A stretch of 64,000 nt of DNA from Stanieria cyanosphaera PCC 7437 (GCF_000317575.1 NC_019748.1:4918501-4982500); one strand, 5' to 3'. Numbered from the stretch's first letter, positions 9,348 to 17,421 are shown. Notes: generated by a model from the letters alone, not told the origin. Numbers and translations: made by a program.

Positions 9348-9797
9348 CTTTTTTATTAACTAATATTTTCAATATATAAAATATAATTAATTTTTATAAA
9401 GAGGCAGAGGCAAATAGCCAGCGTCTCAGAGCTTTAGTCAAACCGAGATCGCCAAGAAAACATCATCGCTGAAGCCAAAAAATAGATACTCATAATCTTA
9501 AATCACATAATCAAGTAAAAAAAGATTGCAAACTTACCCTTAATTCTTCAATTTAAGAGATGATAAAAATATACTTAAACATACCATACTAACTGCAATC
9601 TAATTCAAAGCTTAAGATAAGTCAGTAAATTAGTAGTCTTTACATAATTAATTAAACTAGAAAATTACCCGAGTAAAACTAACTAAAAAATAGCTCAATT
9701 TCTTTAATTGAATTAAGTTTTTTTGGTGATAATTAATATATTTTAAAATTATTTAACTTCCGTGATTTATAACTAGTAAAAATTGGAGGTAAAGTTT
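9348..9797 (+). other. Intergenic region without recognised genes
   Basis: About 450 AT-rich bases between the methyltransferase-fusion gene and the stress-protein gene. I see no convincing reading frame, tRNA or repeat. The last part probably holds the promoter and leader of the stress-protein gene, ending in a strong AATTGGAGG ribosome binding site. Confidence 0.5.
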
Positions 9798-10331
9798 ATG
9801 GTTTTCAAAAAAATCTTAATTGCCTTAGATCGTTCTTCTCAATCAGCAATGATTGTCAAACAAGCTTTATTTATAGCAGAAACTCAAGGCAGTCAACTGA
9901 TGCTGTTTCACTGTCTAGATCTGCAAACTGAAGAAATAAGTCCTGTGATTGGGATTGGGACTTTAAGTGATGTTAATATGTACAATACTTTTCAGCGATT
10001 GCATCACGAAAGTCTACAAAAAGATCTTGAACAAGTCCGAGATTGGTTAGCAACTTACTGTGAATATGCTTCTGCTAAAAATATAACCGCAGAATTAGAT
10101 TATCGAATTGGAAATCCTGGGGTTTTAATATGCGATCGCGCTAAAAATTGGGGTGCAGATTTAATTATTCTTGGTCGTCGAGGGTACAGTGGTTTGTCAG
10201 AATTAATTATGGGTAGTGTTAGTAATTATGTTACTCATCATGCTCCTTGTTCTGTATTAATAGTTCAAGGAATTCAAGCTGAAGAAGACGAAGAATTTTC
10301 TCAGGAAATTTCAAGCAATATAACTAATTAG
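9798..10331 (+). CDS. Universal stress protein (UspA family)
   Basis: A 177-residue Usp-fold protein. The start is set by GGAGG seven bases before the ATG at 9798; an in-frame TTG at 9783 would overlap that site. The N-terminal strand KKILIALDRSSQSAMIVKQALFIA and the C-terminal ATP-binding loop GADLIILGRRGYSGLSELIMGSVSNYVTHHAPCSVLIVQG match the G-2x-G-9x-G-(S/T) nucleotide-binding consensus, so it is of the ATP-binding type. It is followed after 37 bases by a membrane protein gene with its own GAGG, suggesting a two-gene operon. Confidence 0.93.
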   Translation: MVFKKILIALDRSSQSAMIVKQALFIAETQGSQLMLFHCLDLQTEEISPVIGIGTLSDVNMYNTFQRLHHESLQKDLEQVRDWLATYCEYASAKNITAELDYRIGNPGVLICDRAKNWGADLIILGRRGYSGLSELIMGSVSNYVTHHAPCSVLIVQGIQAEEDEEFSQEISSNITN

Positions 10332-10368
10332 TTTAATTTAGTTTTAATCTTTAATTGAGGTCACAAAA

Positions 10369-10818
10369 ATGAATACTAAAGTTAGTTATCTAGAAAAAAT
10401 AATTGCTCTGTGGACAGTTTTTTTATTAGGAACTATCTTTCATACCCAGTTAGCTTTAATGCCTCTTTTTCATGGTCTAGATGTTAGTCATGGGCATGGG
10501 GAAGCAGCAACAAATATTAACGAGATTACTTATATTTTATGGTTAATGTTAGCATTTTTTCTGTTACCAATGCTTGCTATAGTTGGTACTGCTTTTTATA
10601 ATTCTTACCGTTACCGAAGCATTCATTTTGGTTTAACCGTGGTTTATTCAATCATGAATTTTTTTCACGTAGTACTTGATTTGTTTGTCGATCCAATCGC
10701 ATGGTATCAAATTGTTTTGATGGTAGTTTTGTTTTTAATTGGTATTATTTTAAATGTTGTTTCTTACCAATGGATGCAACAGGGTCATCATCGGATCAAA
10801 CTATCTCAATCGAGTTAA
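10369..10818 (+). CDS. Four-helix membrane protein, His-rich, unknown function
   Basis: A 149-residue integral membrane protein with hydrophobic helices at about residues 10-35, 54-75, 86-108 and 113-134. Histidines are concentrated in and after helix 1 (HTQ, FHGLDVSHGHGEA) and in helix 3 (FFHVVLD). This could bind a metal or haem, but no known motif is complete. TTGAGG precedes the ATG by about 8 bases. It is very probably co-transcribed with the upstream universal stress protein gene. I do not recognise the family. Confidence 0.7.
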   Translation: MNTKVSYLEKIIALWTVFLLGTIFHTQLALMPLFHGLDVSHGHGEAATNINEITYILWLMLAFFLLPMLAIVGTAFYNSYRYRSIHFGLTVVYSIMNFFHVVLDLFVDPIAWYQIVLMVVLFLIGIILNVVSYQWMQQGHHRIKLSQSS

Positions 10819-10928
10819 ATAAACTCAAACCCGCTTAAACTCCATTAGTAAAAACACCTAAAATCTTTGTGATTATAAAATTATAATTATGGTAAATTAA
10901 ACGGATTTGATCTTATAAAGCGATCGCT

Positions 10929-11417
10929 TTAGCGACTTAACCCAGTTACTCCTTCCAAATCTGCATCGGTAAACTCTGCATTGGTCACATCAGCATTAGT
11001 TAAATTTGCACCTTCTAGATCGGCTTTGGTAAAATTAGCTCCTGTAAGATTAGCTCCTGTAAGATTAGCTTTTTCCAAATCTGCATCAGTTAAATTTGCC
11101 CCACTAAGATTAGCATTACTTAGATTGGCTTGGTCTAAATCTGCATCGATTAAAATGGCATTACTGAGATCTACACCATTAAGATCAGCTTTTTCTAGAT
11201 CAACATCTCGCAGATCACAACCTTGACATTCTCGCGTAGATAAAAGACGATTAATTAGCTCGTTTTGATTTGGATTAGCCTGAGCTATTGTAGTAGTTTG
11301 TAAAGATTTTAGATTAGCTGCCTGAGTTGTTTCTGTTTTGTAGTAGCAGATACTCAAGCCGGAGGCTAACATTGTGATTGCAAATAAAGTAATTTTTTTT
11401 TGAGTAGTTATTATCAT
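10929..11417 (-). CDS. Secreted pentapeptide-repeat protein
   Basis: A 162-residue protein with an N-terminal hydrophobic signal (ITLFAITMLASGLSICYY), a short linker, the cyanobacterial motif LLSTRECQGCDLRDVDL, and then about 15 A(D/N)LXX pentapeptides from residue 70 to the end. The signal places it in the periplasm or thylakoid lumen, unlike the cytosolic pentapeptide protein at 2537-3166. The paired cysteines (ECQGC) are typical of this subgroup. The role is unknown. It is transcribed away from the dehydratase-like gene that follows. Confidence 0.82.
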   Translation of the reverse strand: MIITTQKKITLFAITMLASGLSICYYKTETTQAANLKSLQTTTIAQANPNQNELINRLLSTRECQGCDLRDVDLEKADLNGVDLSNAILIDADLDQANLSNANLSGANLTDADLEKANLTGANLTGANFTKADLEGANLTNADVTNAEFTDADLEGVTGLSR

Positions 11418-11538
11418 ATTAGTTTAGAAAAAATCTCCGGTTGTTTAATATTTTTTTATTTTATAAAGTTAGTTATTAACAGAAAATCTTGCCTAAGATT
11501 GAAATATTTTTGATGAATAACTTAATTGAGCCAAAAAG

Positions 11539-13251
11539 ATGAATAAGTTTGAAAACATTCTTTATTTAGGAGACGACATCAATACTGATGATATTATTCC
11601 TGCCAAACGAGGCACAAATGGCGATCTAGAACACTTGGCAAGATATGCTTTAGAATATCTGATTGGAGAAAATAAATTAAAAGAATACAATATTATCGAA
11701 GCTGGAGATAACTTTGGTTGTGGTTCGAGTCGAGAATACGCACCTTTAGCAATTAAAGCAGCAGGAATTAAAAAAGTTCGCGCTCGTTCTTTTGCAGAAA
11801 TTTTTTATCGCAATAGTATTAATATCGGTCTAAATTTAGAAATTATTGGCGAAAATCAAAACAATTCTGTTATTGAAGCTATTTCTCAGGCAGGGGGTTT
11901 AATTGCTTTTAATCAACAACGTCTTCAGGGTAAAGTTACTATCCCTCCTAGTCACACCAAACCTCGCCCGATGACAATAGCAGAGAAATTGTTAGCCAAA
12001 GCTTCGGGAAATCAATACGTACAACCAGGAGAAGTAATTTTTGCCAAAGTAGATTTAGCTATGTCCCATGATGCGATCGCTTTTCCCGTAGGACAATTAT
12101 TTTATCAGCATTTTGGTCAGGATGCTAAAGTTTGGGATGCTAACCGTGTTGTCTTAGTTGCGGATCATTTTATTCAAATTAACGAGATCAGGAAAGATTT
12201 AGGCGCAGTTGAGATGTATCAAGGCATGGTTGATTTTGCCAAGCAGCAAGGTTGTCATTTATTAGATTTAGTTGCTTCAGGAGAAGCGCAGGGTATTTGT
12301 CATGTTTTATTACCCGAACAAGGTTTCATTCGCCCAGGCATGATTATTGCTGGCACAGACTCCCACAGTTGCACCTATGGTGCTTTTGGGGCATTTTCCA
12401 CTGGAGTAGGTACTACTGATATGGCAAATATTTTTGCTACAGGCGATCTATGGTTGCGTGTTCCTGCTACTTTATTGTTTGAGTTATCAGGTAATCTTCC
12501 TCAAGATATCAGCGCGAAGGATATTATGCTGTTTATCCTTAGTCAAATTGGTTGTCATGGTGCGACAGGTAAAGTAATTGAATTTCGGGGAAGTATAATT
12601 GAACAGTTATCGATTGATGAAAGAATGACTCTTGCCAACATGGCGATCGAAGCTGGGGCAATCTGTGGTTTAATAGCACCTGATCATAAAACTATTGAAT
12701 ATCTTCAACAAAAAAGTACAAAAAAAGAATTTAATATAGTTACCAGTGATCCAGATACAGAGTACGAACAAGTTTATCAATTTGATCTCAGTAACTTAGA
12801 ACCTCAAATTGCCCGTCCACCCAAACCAGATCAAGTAGTTAATATTAGTGAGTTAGAAGAAATCACAATCACTAAAGCTTTTATTGGTTCTTGTACTGGC
12901 GGTAAACTAAACGATCTTGCTCAAGCTGCCAAAGTATTAAAAGGACACAAAGTTGCTTCTCAAGTCAGTTTATTTGTTGTTCCTGCTTCTCAAGAAGTTC
13001 GTCAACAAGCTGAAAAATTAGGATATTTAGCAATATTTCAACAAGCAGGGGCGCAAATCCTTAAATCTGGCTGTGGTGCTTGTATTAATGCAGGAATAGG
13101 CGTTCTAGAGCGAGAAGAAATAGGTATTTATGCAACCAATCGCAATTTCAAAGGACGTAGTGGCGATCCTACTGGAAAAAATTATTTAGCTTCTCCCAGA
13201 ATAGTCGCAATTTCAGCCATAAAAGGTAAAATTACTAACCAGATTGATTGA
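11539..13251 (+). CDS. Fused 3-isopropylmalate dehydratase/homoaconitase-type hydro-lyase, small domain first
   Basis: A 570-residue aconitase-superfamily protein in permuted order. Residues 1-140 are the small (LeuD-type swivel) domain: GDDINTDDIIPAKR and NFGCGSSREYAPLAIKAAGI. Residues about 144-570 are the large (LeuC-type) domain: AMSHDAI, VADHF, GTDSHSCTYGAFGAFSTGVGTTDMANI, and the 4Fe-4S ligands Cys452 (GSCTGG), Cys512 and Cys515 (GCGAC). All catalytic landmarks are present, so it should be active. Canonical aconitases have the small domain at the C-terminus. The substrate is uncertain: isopropylmalate, homoaconitate, or a dimethylmalate-like acid. No leucine-pathway gene is adjacent. 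It is monocistronic. Confidence 0.85.
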   Translation: MNKFENILYLGDDINTDDIIPAKRGTNGDLEHLARYALEYLIGENKLKEYNIIEAGDNFGCGSSREYAPLAIKAAGIKKVRARSFAEIFYRNSINIGLNLEIIGENQNNSVIEAISQAGGLIAFNQQRLQGKVTIPPSHTKPRPMTIAEKLLAKASGNQYVQPGEVIFAKVDLAMSHDAIAFPVGQLFYQHFGQDAKVWDANRVVLVADHFIQINEIRKDLGAVEMYQGMVDFAKQQGCHLLDLVASGEAQGICHVLLPEQGFIRPGMIIAGTDSHSCTYGAFGAFSTGVGTTDMANIFATGDLWLRVPATLLFELSGNLPQDISAKDIMLFILSQIGCHGATGKVIEFRGSIIEQLSIDERMTLANMAIEAGAICGLIAPDHKTIEYLQQKSTKKEFNIVTSDPDTEYEQVYQFDLSNLEPQIARPPKPDQVVNISELEEITITKAFIGSCTGGKLNDLAQAAKVLKGHKVASQVSLFVVPASQEVRQQAEKLGYLAIFQQAGAQILKSGCGACINAGIGVLEREEIGIYATNRNFKGRSGDPTGKNYLASPRIVAISAIKGKITNQID

Positions 13252-13379
13252 TATGAATTTGAGTTCGACGAAAATTTTCATGAGTTCTGAATGATTCAGA
13301 TGTTTAACGGTTTTATGGAATTGCTGAGTGCTAATACCGTCTAACTCAAGATTATTGAATTCATCGAACTCACGTTATT

Positions 13380-13751
13380 TTAGTTAGCTAGGTTGTTTTG
13401 ATAATCGCCAATTTTATTGTTGGTATTGCCTTTAAGACCCATTTTCTGTTTACTTAAAGATTCAGAATCAAGGTTTTCTACTTCTTTCTGGGCATTTTTA
13501 GTACCTTCAGTAAAAGTATCTTTTGCACCTCCAAAAGCATCTTTAACTTGAGTCGGTATACTTCTGGTTTCAGTACTAGAACCATTAGTGTTTCTTTCCT
13601 GTGCATAAGATTCTGCTTCAGCAGTTAGTGAATTTGCTGTAGCTGGTACTGAATACAAAAGATTACCGAAAACTAAACCTGTTAATAAAAGCGCAATAGT
13701 TAATAAGTTAGTGAATTTAGCTTTTAAAGTTTCTAGAAAGTTTCTGTACAT
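13380..13751 (-). CDS. Small exported or membrane-anchored hydrophilic protein
   Basis: A 123-residue protein. A basic start and a hydrophobic segment (LLTIALLLTGLVFGNLLYSVPATA, about residues 17-40, with an Ala-x-Ala-like cleavage site) are followed by a hydrophilic, Asn/Ser/Glu/Lys-rich tail (SYAQERNTNGSSTETRSI, DAFGGAKDTFTEGTKNAQKEVENL). The tail looks disordered or helical, similar in flavour to stress or CsbD-like proteins. No enzymatic motif. The design resembles that of the product at 15048-15383. Function not recognised. Confidence 0.6.
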   Translation of the reverse strand: MYRNFLETLKAKFTNLLTIALLLTGLVFGNLLYSVPATANSLTAEAESYAQERNTNGSSTETRSIPTQVKDAFGGAKDTFTEGTKNAQKEVENLDSESLSKQKMGLKGNTNNKIGDYQNNLAN

Positions 13752-14103
13752 TTAATTCTACCTTCCGATTTTACGTTTCAGAACCAAGCATTTTTTCTCA
13801 GCTAGAAAAAAATACTTATTGTGTACAGTTTACATATAAACAAAGATTGAATAGACAGTAATCATCCTTTAGTTATAAAAATTTAATTCAACACTATGGC
13901 TGATGTATTGCGATTAACCTCTATTTTCATTAAATTTATTTAGATTTGTTATCTTTTTTGAGCAGGTATAGATTAATTGTGTATTAGTAAAAAAAATATT
14001 TCCCAATTATAAAAAAACTTTAACTCATCAATATTTGGGCTATTTACAAAGTTTTGATCCAAATTTTGCAGTTTTAAGGTTAACCTACAAAATACTTCCT
14101 TTT
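13752..14103. other. Intergenic region without recognised genes
   Basis: About 350 AT-rich bases between the small exported-protein gene and the cupin gene. I find no reading frame with a ribosome binding site, no strong hairpin and no repeat. It probably contains the promoter of the minus-strand exported-protein gene at its left end. Confidence 0.45.
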
Positions 14104-14583
14104 CTATTCAAGTTTTTGTTTACCAACCCAACTAACTCGTTTATCAACCCCAAAACCGTCTTCAATGGTATCACCTATATAAGAATTCGCTCTTGACTGA
14201 ATGACAATCCAACCAAGTAATTCGGTATCTGAAATATTTCGTAAACAGCGTTCTCCTTCCGGATCAACTCTTACAACTGTTCCTTCTCGAACTGAAAATA
14301 CGCAATCATCAACTTGAAATTCCCCTTGACCCCGAACAAAAATGTAAATCTCTTCATTTAAGCGGTGTTTATGATAAAAAGGTATGGATGTTTTCGGCGG
14401 AAGATTGTTTAGCGAAATTTCCGCGCTGGTGAGATTGAGTAGTTCTTTGAGAAATACTTTGCCTTCAAGTTTAAGTGGGTTGCTGGTTGCAGCAAAAGTA
14501 TACTGGGATAACTGCTCAAAAGTTCCTAAATCTACAGTTGTAAAGTTGTTTCTTGTTTTACAAGTTGATAGAAATTGATTCAT
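14104..14583 (-). CDS. Cupin-domain protein
   Basis: A 159-residue protein with a single cupin barrel: motif 1 around FYHKHRLNEEIYIFVRGQGEFQVDD (His-x-His...Glu metal ligands) and motif 2 around VVRVDPEGERCLRNISD, where the usual His is replaced. Cupins of this kind bind a metal and a small ligand or act as isomerase/oxygenase. It is divergent from an HxlR regulator gene with about 95 bases between the starts, and two inverted repeats sit in that gap, so the regulator very probably controls it. Confidence 0.85.
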   Translation of the reverse strand: MNQFLSTCKTRNNFTTVDLGTFEQLSQYTFAATSNPLKLEGKVFLKELLNLTSAEISLNNLPPKTSIPFYHKHRLNEEIYIFVRGQGEFQVDDCVFSVREGTVVRVDPEGERCLRNISDTELLGWIVIQSRANSYIGDTIEDGFGVDKRVSWVGKQKLE

Positions 14584-14590
14584 AATTATG

Positions 14591-14607
14591 ACTTTTAAAT
14601 TGCAAGT
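14591..14607. promoter_or_regulatory. Candidate HxlR operator, copy 1
   Basis: ACTTTTAAATTGCAAGT, an imperfect inverted repeat (ACTT...CAAGT) immediately upstream of the cupin start. It shares its spacing and right half with copy 2, beginning exactly 40 bases away, so the two sites lie on nearly the same DNA face. Binding by the adjacent HxlR protein is inferred. Confidence 0.5.
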
Positions 14608-14630
14608 TAAAATTAATCATAACCAGAATA

Positions 14631-14647
14631 ACTTGTAAAATGCAAGT
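14631..14647. promoter_or_regulatory. Candidate HxlR operator, copy 2
   Basis: ACTTGTAAAATGCAAGT: perfect 5-base arms ACTTG/CAAGT with a 7-base spacer, 31 bases before the HxlR start. It sits between the divergent cupin and regulator genes, which suggests autoregulation plus control of the cupin gene. Confidence 0.55.
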
Positions 14648-14677
14648 AGCACCATCATTAATTTTTAGATTGTAGTA

Positions 14678-15043
14678 ATGACACAACCGCGACGCTCTTG
14701 TTGTCCGATAGCTTGTACTCTAGATTTAATTGGCGATCGCTGGACTTTATTAATAATTCGGGATATGATGTTTTTTAACAAACAGCGATTTGAAGAATTT
14801 TTAGCATCTCCTGAAGGAATTTCAACCAATATTTTAGCCAATAGGCTTAAATTACTTGAAGAATTAGGTTTAGTCGTCAAACAGCCTTACAGCAATCATT
14901 CTCGCAGAATGAATTATCAATTGACAGACAAAGGAAAAAGTCTTCGTCCTTTACTGAAGACTATTGCTAGCTGGGGATTAAAAAATCTTTCTCAAACCCA
15001 AATTTTTGAACAAAATGAAAACTTAAACCAAACCCTGGATTAA
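14678..15043 (+). CDS. HxlR-family transcriptional regulator
   Basis: A 121-residue winged-helix DNA-binding protein. It has the family hallmark CPIACTLDLIGDRWTLLIIRDMMF near the N-terminus, with the conserved Cys preceding Pro (here a Cys-Cys pair at 8-9), then FEEFLASPEGISTNILANRLKLLEELGLV as the recognition part and YQLTDKGKSLRPLL as the wing. Many members (YodB, HypR, QorR) sense electrophiles or oxidants through this Cys. The divergent cupin gene is the likely target through the two inverted repeats at 14591-14647. The downstream neighbour converges with a 4-base gap. Confidence 0.92.
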   Translation: MTQPRRSCCPIACTLDLIGDRWTLLIIRDMMFFNKQRFEEFLASPEGISTNILANRLKLLEELGLVVKQPYSNHSRRMNYQLTDKGKSLRPLLKTIASWGLKNLSQTQIFEQNENLNQTLD

Positions 15044-15047
15044 CTTT

Positions 15048-15383
15048 TTATTTATTTTTTCCCTCTACATTTTTAAGAAACACTTGTTCATGATCTGGTA
15101 AAGATTGATTTGAATCAGCTTTGTTTGCTAAAGAATCAAGTTTTTTTTGCGCCTCATTTCTTGCTTTGTCAATTAATTCTTCACCACTTTCACTTTTACC
15201 AAATTGCTCTTTTACACCTTGGTCATCTTGGACAACTTTATCTGCTGCTTCCCTAGTTTTTTGCGCAGTTTCTGAATCTACTTGTCCTGCAAGAGCTATA
15301 TTAATCGGTTGAAAATTAAAATCGATAATAATGGTCAAAAAAAGTGAGAAGACAATTAAGGCTAGTGTGAATAATTTTCTCAT
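15048..15383 (-). CDS. Small exported hydrophilic protein
   Basis: A 111-residue protein with a hydrophobic N-terminal segment (LFTLALIVFSLFLTIIIDFNF, residues 4-24) followed by a charged, helix-prone tail (TAQKTREAADKVVQDDQGVKEQFGKSESGEELIDKARNEAQKKLDSLANKAD). It is probably periplasmic or membrane-tethered. Composition and layout resemble the product at 13380-13751. No catalytic motif; family not recognised. It converges tightly on the HxlR gene. Confidence 0.6.
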   Translation of the reverse strand: MRKLFTLALIVFSLFLTIIIDFNFQPINIALAGQVDSETAQKTREAADKVVQDDQGVKEQFGKSESGEELIDKARNEAQKKLDSLANKADSNQSLPDHEQVFLKNVEGKNK

Positions 15384-15729
15384 AGTTATTTTTAGTTGTT
15401 CAATTGTTCAAGGGATTTCAAGGTGATATACAGTATATTTTTAAGCTTCTAGTATCTACTAGCTTTAAACAAAGTTTGAAGTTATCCTAGATTTTTTAAG
15501 GAATCAAATATTTTTATTGATAATTAGATTGAAGAAGCTCCAGTCAATATTTAACCAAAAACTTAACTTCAAGAAATCAGTCCTGAGTTAGAAGAAATTT
15601 TGGTTGCTCAATTCAAACGCTTTGATTTACTTTTTTTATTGTCTAAAAACACCAACAAACTTGACTGTAAATTAATGAAATATTCAGCCCAAAAAATAAC
15701 TATGGATTTTTCATAATCAAACTCAAAAA
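15384..15729. other. Intergenic region without recognised genes
   Basis: About 345 AT-rich bases between two minus-strand genes. No frame with start and ribosome site, no tRNA and no clear repeat seen. The left part should carry the promoter of the small exported-protein gene. Confidence 0.4.
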
Positions 15730-17118
15730 TTAATCATGAGAAATCCAATCCAAATATTTGCGGTCTCGGCTTTGCCGAGGCACGGAGTGATCGCTTAATA
15801 ACTCTTGAGACAGTAAAAAACTTCCAACTGTCCAAATCTGGTATTTTCTCGCTTCTTTCCCGATTAAACGACCATTTTTACCATCATAATATTCTGCCCA
15901 CTCATCTTGAGGCAAACGTTTGGCAGCAGTATCTAAAGCTCTTTTAGCAATTTCAGGGCGGTCATATTTTAAAGCAACTGCTACTAATTGCCAAAGTAAA
16001 ACAGGCCAATTGCCTCCATTATGATAAGACCAAGGACGGTTTTTTGGGTCACAACCAGTTAAAAGTTGCCAATCTCGATCTTTAAGAGCAGGAAAACAAA
16101 TTTTCATCGGCATAAAACCGATTAAATCTTTCCATTTTTTTTCAATAGTATTAAGAATAGCATGAGCTTGAAATTCTGTCACTAAAGAAGACAAAATTGC
16201 CATTAAATTACCCAAAGAAAAAAAGCGACAATCTAATTGAGAAGGACCTAAATTACCAACTAAATATCCGCCATCTTCTGGTAACCATTCACTCAAATCT
16301 GCATAGGGAATAGATTCCGAATAAATATTAAATTGATTTAAAACATTTTCTCCATATTCTTCTCCTTTGTAGCGATAAATAACATTTAATCTTTCTAAAT
16401 CGAGCCAATAATGATGGCGAATATGACTAACTAAAGGAGATACGCGATTATCAATTGCTTGATGAGTATTAGCATTTTCATTATTATCTAATAAAAGTTC
16501 TTTAGCACAGCGTAAAGCCGTATAAAATAGAGTTTGAATTTCTAAAGGATGTCCATTAATTCCCATCCGACGGTCAATCATACACGCTCCATCAGGAACT
16601 AATAAAGTCGGATACATATCAAATCTTGCCGACAAACAAAGTTCCATAATTAAGCGAATGCCTTTTTGCATTTCAGGACTATGAGCTAAAGAAAATTCTC
16701 CTGTCGCTCTAACATAAGCTCGTAATAAAAACATCCACCACAAACAAGAATCAACAGGTGTTACTCTACCGATCGCATGATCACCAAAATCTGCTTGTAA
16801 ATATTGATCACTACTCTGATGAATAACTTTAAAACTAGCAGGCATTACTCCTCTACCTGGCTCTAAAAAATCTAATTGTTTTTCTTTAATTTGTAGCTTT
16901 AAAGTATGGATTAAAAAATTACGAACAATCTCCGTTTTTCCTTTAATTAAAAATGCTAAAGCTGCGGGAATAAAATCACGAATAAAACATTGGTCATAGT
17001 TTAAAGCAGGCGTTTCGCGATCGCAAGCAGCTACTGTGCCTATAGGAAGTTCATAATAATAAATAATTGATTGTTCTAGAATTTCCCAAGCTTCAGTAGT
17101 AAGATGCTCAATATTCAT
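15730..17118 (-). CDS. GH100 neutral/alkaline invertase
   Basis: A 462-residue cytosolic sucrose hydrolase of glycoside hydrolase family 100. Family features are continuous: ETPALNYDQCFIRDFIPAALAFLIKG, a GRGVMPASFKV stretch, RVTPVDSCLWWMFLLRAYVRATG, PDGACMIDRRMGINGHPLEIQTLFYTALRCA, and the C-terminal TGCDPKNRPWSYHNGGNWPVLLWQL. It cleaves sucrose to glucose and fructose without a signal peptide, as in Anabaena InvA. The last 18 or so codons run through a GC-rich repeat (hairpin at 15765-15779) and differ in style from the rest, so the C-terminal tail has probably been replaced by repeat sequence. Length is close to the family norm. Confidence 0.93.
   Translation of the reverse strand: MNIEHLTTEAWEILEQSIIYYYELPIGTVAACDRETPALNYDQCFIRDFIPAALAFLIKGKTEIVRNFLIHTLKLQIKEKQLDFLEPGRGVMPASFKVIHQSSDQYLQADFGDHAIGRVTPVDSCLWWMFLLRAYVRATGEFSLAHSPEMQKGIRLIMELCLSARFDMYPTLLVPDGACMIDRRMGINGHPLEIQTLFYTALRCAKELLLDNNENANTHQAIDNRVSPLVSHIRHHYWLDLERLNVIYRYKGEEYGENVLNQFNIYSESIPYADLSEWLPEDGGYLVGNLGPSQLDCRFFSLGNLMAILSSLVTEFQAHAILNTIEKKWKDLIGFMPMKICFPALKDRDWQLLTGCDPKNRPWSYHNGGNWPVLLWQLVAVALKYDRPEIAKRALDTAAKRLPQDEWAEYYDGKNGRLIGKEARKYQIWTVGSFLLSQELLSDHSVPRQSRDRKYLDWISHD
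15765..15779. repeat. GC-rich palindrome inside the invertase 3' end
   Basis: CTCGGC-TTT-GCCGAG is a perfect 6-base-stem hairpin within the GC-rich stretch of about 15760-15797 (continuing AGGCACGGAGTGATCGC). It stands out against AT-rich surroundings and looks like a dispersed cyanobacterial repeat captured in the coding region; dispersal itself cannot be checked in this window. Confidence 0.5.
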
Positions 17119-17200
17119 AACTATTAGTTATTTTTGGTTAATCGAAATATACAACGGTTTTAATTTTTTCGAGCTACAGTTTAACATTTTGCCTGTTAGT

Positions 17201-17228
17201 TAATTGTTAATTGTTGATTGTTGATTAC
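17201..17228 (+). repeat. Short heptamer tandem repeat (STRR)
   Basis: Four consecutive heptamers, TAATTGT, TAATTGT, TGATTGT and TGATTAC. Short tandem heptamers of this type are common in cyanobacterial intergenic DNA and have no known product. Confidence 0.65.
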
Positions 17229-17309
17229 TACTTTGATCCTTCGCGATCGCGTTTCTGACGCTGCGCGCTTTGATCCGTCGTTTCACGTTTCTGACGCCGA
17301 AGCGCTTTT

Positions 17310-17355
17310 GTACAGACGTTTCATGTTCCCGAAGGGTGCGAAGCAACGTCTCTAT
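17310..17355. repeat. Degenerate REP-like palindrome
   Basis: Begins GTACAGACGTTTCATG and ends CAACGTCTCTAT, so the outer arms (GTACAGACG / CGTCTCTA) match those of the neighbouring REP-like element at 17382 and of the RAYT-linked palindromes at 32349 and 32685, but with a longer central loop. Confidence 0.55.
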
Positions 17356-17381
17356 TTTTTACTTAATCTTTGCTAACTGGT

Positions 17382-17409
17382 GTACAGACGCGACATGTCG
17401 CGTCTCTAC
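17382..17409. repeat. REP-like palindrome (28 bp, one mismatch)
   Basis: GTACAGACGCGACA followed by TGTCGCGTCTCTAC: reverse complements except for one position. It shares the GTASAGACG...CGTCTCTAC ends with the elements beside and inside the RAYT gene at 32 kb and is probably mobilised by that type of transposase. Confidence 0.7.
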
Positions 17410-17421
17410 TGATAACTGATT

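Larger units (their letters stand above)
17119..17421. other. Repeat-rich intergenic region
   Basis: About 300 bases between invertase and GST genes. It holds a heptamer array (17201-17228), a pair of related GC-rich blocks sharing the words CGTTTCTGACGC (about 17250-17310), and two REP-like palindromes. No gene seen. Confidence 0.6.

Noticed and set aside
10981-11226. Plus-strand frame opposite the secreted pentapeptide gene
   Set aside because: Same periodic-repeat artefact; Lys/Ser/Ala/Leu/Pro-only translation.
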